A stretch of DNA of 64,000 nt from the NCBI GenBank assembly GCA_020072565.1, contig JAIQGI010000009.1, positions 62,001 through 126,000 on the forward strand. Direction: 5' to 3'. Source of the stretch: Terriglobia bacterium (lineage in GTDB: Bacteria > Acidobacteriota > UBA6911). Shown here one piece after another: positions 61,709 to 64,000 of the stretch. Each line of letters opens with the position of its first letter. Position 1 is the stretch's first letter. Both the position numbers and the translations under genes were made by a program. Below the pieces are notes generated by a model, which was given only the letters and a program-made list of their open reading frames with translations, did not search any database and was not told the origin of the DNA.

Positions 61709-64000
61709 GCGACCTCAATGGCGTTTTCGGGGCAAGCGGTCACGCACATGCCGCAGCGGGTGCAGACGTCGTCAGCAACCTTGTGCTGCTCATACGGCTG
61801 GGCCTGAATCGCTCCCGCGGGACAAGCTTGGGCACACAGCGTGCAGCCTGTGCAGGAGTCGAGAACACGGTAATGAATCAGAGCCTTGCAGGCCGCTGCC
61901 GGGCAGCGCCGCTCGCGGACATGCGCTTCGTACTCATCGCGGAAGTAACGGAGCGTAGTTACCACGGGATTCGGCGCCGTTTGGCCCAGCCCGCACAAAC
62001 TTCCCTTCTTGATGCGGATACTGAGATCATCGAGAGTCTGCAGGTCTCCTTCCTTCCCCTTTCCCCCGCAGATGCGCTCCAGGATTTCCAGCATACGTTT
62101 GGTGCCGACGCGACAGAACGTGCACTTCCCGCAGGACTCATTCTGCGTGAAGTGCAGGAAATAGCGCGCGATGTCGACCGCGCAGTCGCGGTCATCCAGC
62201 ACGACCAGCCCTCCTGAACCCATGATGGCGCCCGTGGATGCCAGTTCCTCGTAATCGATACGGGTGTCGGCCAGGCGGGCAGGAATGCACCCTCCCGAGG
62301 GGCCGCCGGCCAGGACCGCCTTGAATTGTCTGCCGCCCTTGATGCCTCCGCCGATGTCCTCGACGATCTCGCGGATCGTGATTCCCATGGGAACTTCGAT
62401 AAGGCCGCCCCGCTTGACCTTCCCGACGAGTGAGAATACTTTGGTGCCTTTTGATTTTTCCGTTCCCAAAGCGGCAAAGGCTTTGGGACCTCTGCGGATG
62501 ATCCAGGGCAGGCATGCCAGTGTCTCGACATTGTTGATGAGCGTCGGTTTCCCCCAGAGTCCCGACTGCGCCGGATAGGGAGGCCGCGGGCGCGGCATTC
62601 CGCGCTCCCCCTCGATCGACTGAATGAGCGCTGTTTCCTCTCCGCAAACGAAGGCTCCGGCACCCTCGCGCACCTGCAGTTTGAAGTCGAACGCGCTGCC
62701 GATAATGCGCTCACCCAGGAATCCCTGTTGCTCCGCCTGCGCGATCGCGGCGCGGACATGACGCACGGCGATAGGGTATTCGCGACGGACATAGAGAAAG
62801 CCCTCGCCGGCCCCGATGGCGTAGGCGGCGATGACCATCCCCTCGATCACCCGGAAAGGATCGGCCTCCAGGACGGCCCGGTCCATGAACGCACCCGGAT
62901 CTCCTTCATCGCCGTTGCAGATGACGTACTTTATGGGACCCGGGGCACACCGGGCTATGTCCCATTTGGCGGCCGTGGGGAATCCCGCCCCTCCGCGACC
63001 CCTCAGGCCGGCGGCGCGCACGCTCTCGATTACCCCCTCCGGCGTGAGGTTTTTCAGGCATTCCTGGAGCGCGCGCATGCCTTCCCGCTTGCGATACTCA
63101 TCCAGGGACAGAGGATCAATCTGGCCGCAATTCTCGAGAACAATGCGCACCTGTTTCCCGACGTAAGGCTTCGCGTCGATTTCATGCTCTTCAATGGGAG
63201 CCCAGGCAACATCGTCGAAGAGTCGCGCGCGCACGTCCTGGATCTCCTCGCGGACTCTGCGGACCAGACCGCGCGGTTTGATGTGCTTTCGAACAATCTT
63301 GCGCACGTCCCCGGGACTGACGTTCCCGTAAAGCGCGCGGCGGCCGTTTTCGATCACTTCTATCAGCGGCTCGTGATGGCAGAGACCGCTGCAGCCGACC
63401 CGCTTGACCGCTCCACCGCCGCCGAATGACGCGACCACGCCTTCGATTGCCGCCCGCACTTTCTCTGCGCCGCTGGCAATGCCGCAGGAACCGAGGCCGA
63501 TCCGGATCTCGACGGGATCATCTGCATTGCCTTGCGGCCTCGCGCCGGGACGAGACTCCGGCGGCCTCCGCTCTCCATTGCCGTTTTTCTTTGCCCCCCT
63601 CTCCGACTCGATAAAATCCCGGAGCAACTTGTTCGCGGAGAGGGCACTCAACTGTCCGTAGATTTTTTCATCGATCGTAATTATCGGCGCGAGGCTGCAG
63701 GATCCAATGCACACGACACGCTCGATCGTGAAACGCCTGGAGGGATCGGTATCGGAATCGGGGGACATTCCCAGACAGCGCCGGAGCTCGTTACGCACCT
63801 CGACCGCGCCCGACACGTGACAAGCCGTGCCTTCGCAAATCCGGATGACATGCTCTCCCACCGGACTCTGCCGGAACTGTCCGTAGAATGAGGCTACGCC
63901 CGCAATCAGAGCCGGTGTGATCTCGCTCGCCGCGCAGATCCTCTGCAGAGCGGCGTCGGGGAGGTACCGGTACCGAGTTTGGATGGCCTGGAGGATAGGA
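61705..64000 (-). CDS. NuoE-NuoF fusion with extra Trx-like and ferredoxin domains (partial, runs off right edge)
   Basis: Open to the right edge; about 765 residues visible. The edge begins with NuoE helices (YRYLPDAALQRICAASEITPALIAGVASFYGQF), then the NuoE [2Fe-2S] Cys pattern CEGTAC...VCIGSC. Next come a second thioredoxin-like domain (GLGSCGIASGA, VGCSGLC) and the NuoF body: the FMN loop GRGGAGFPTAAKWD, NADH-binding GEGFLYVRREYPIAV and GAGAFVCGEETALIQS, SLBB, and [4Fe-4S] SCGKCTFCRVGTKRM. A two-cluster ferredoxin (CTGCTLCAQACP, CTRCGMCVTACP) ends it. The order is that of HndC/HydB-type NADH-oxidising subunits of bifurcating enzymes, but NuoE is fused on. The true start lies outside the window. 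Confidence 0.9.
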   Translation of the reverse strand, partial: PILQAIQTRYRYLPDAALQRICAASEITPALIAGVASFYGQFRQSPVGEHVIRICEGTACHVSGAVEVRNELRRCLGMSPDSDTDPSRRFTIERVVCIGSCSLAPIITIDEKIYGQLSALSANKLLRDFIESERGAKKNGNGERRPPESRPGARPQGNADDPVEIRIGLGSCGIASGAEKVRAAIEGVVASFGGGGAVKRVGCSGLCHHEPLIEVIENGRRALYGNVSPGDVRKIVRKHIKPRGLVRRVREEIQDVRARLFDDVAWAPIEEHEIDAKPYVGKQVRIVLENCGQIDPLSLDEYRKREGMRALQECLKNLTPEGVIESVRAAGLRGRGGAGFPTAAKWDIARCAPGPIKYVICNGDEGDPGAFMDRAVLEADPFRVIEGMVIAAYAIGAGEGFLYVRREYPIAVRHVRAAIAQAEQQGFLGERIIGSAFDFKLQVREGAGAFVCGEETALIQSIEGERGMPRPRPPYPAQSGLWGKPTLINNVETLACLPWIIRRGPKAFAALGTEKSKGTKVFSLVGKVKRGGLIEVPMGITIREIVEDIGGGIKGGRQFKAVLAGGPSGGCIPARLADTRIDYEELASTGAIMGSGGLVVLDDRDCAVDIARYFLHFTQNESCGKCTFCRVGTKRMLEILERICGGKGKEGDLQTLDDLSIRIKKGSLCGLGQTAPNPVVTTLRYFRDEYEAHVRERRCPAAACKALIHYRVLDSCTGCTLCAQACPAGAIQAQPYEQHKVADDVCTRCGMCVTACPENAIEVA

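Noticed and set aside
61705-63861. Start of the NuoE-NuoF gene at the GTG at 63861
   Set aside because: The frame is open beyond it and encodes the expected NuoE helical N-terminus to the window edge, so the gene starts outside.

Overview
The window is GC-rich bacterial chromosomal DNA, most likely from an anaerobic or facultative Acidobacteriota lineage. The evidence is gene-content style, not a marker gene: large Oar-like TonB-dependent receptors with an N-terminal carboxypeptidase-regulatory domain, a Tricorn-type protease, a sortilin/BNR-repeat exoprotein, an S9 peptidase and many secreted PQQ-like beta-propeller proteins. No rRNA, tRNA, CRISPR array, prophage or intact insertion sequence was seen.

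Layout. 0.3-5.9 kb (minus): a four-gene operon of a SAM methyltransferase, two HgdB-type 2-hydroxyacyl-CoA dehydratase-family proteins and a one-chain fusion of an ATP-dependent activase (YjiL/HgdC type) with a double-cubane [Fe-S] reductase-like domain (YjiM/DCCP type). 6-15 kb: toxin-antitoxin and membrane-protein debris, a Tricorn homolog, a lytic transglycosylase, a NarL-type regulator whose receiver domain has lost its acidic residues, a PilZ protein, and a RelE/ParE-like domain fused to a DUF7662-like domain. 15-25 kb: a trans-sulfuration PLP enzyme, a sugar-isomerase-like exoprotein, a methyltransferase/polyferredoxin/DinB operon, an APC permease and a BNR-repeat exoprotein. 25.9-34.6 kb: TonB receptor 1, a membrane-anchored regulatory-domain protein, a truncated nucleotidyltransferase with its small partner, a hemerythrin-like protein and an RsbRD-N protein.

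34.6-56.6 kb is dominated by seven intact PQQ-like beta-propeller paralogs and one remnant. Among them lie an operon of propeller, GT4 glycosyltransferase, LolD-type ATPase and giant FtsX permease, then a triple FecR-domain exoprotein and TonB receptor 2. 56.6-64 kb holds a gutted methyltransferase pseudogene, an S9 peptidase, and a minus-strand pair: an NfnB/GltD-like flavoprotein downstream of a NuoE-NuoF fusion that runs off the right edge. Together these two resemble the Sporomusa-type StnABC transhydrogenase.

The two most interesting systems are at the ends. The left operon looks like a self-contained low-potential ATP-driven reductase system with an associated methyltransferase. The right pair looks like a compacted NADH/NADP/ferredoxin electron-bifurcating module. 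Between them the genome shows much gene decay (at least seven fragments) and many short palindromic repeats, several lying between the propeller paralogs.
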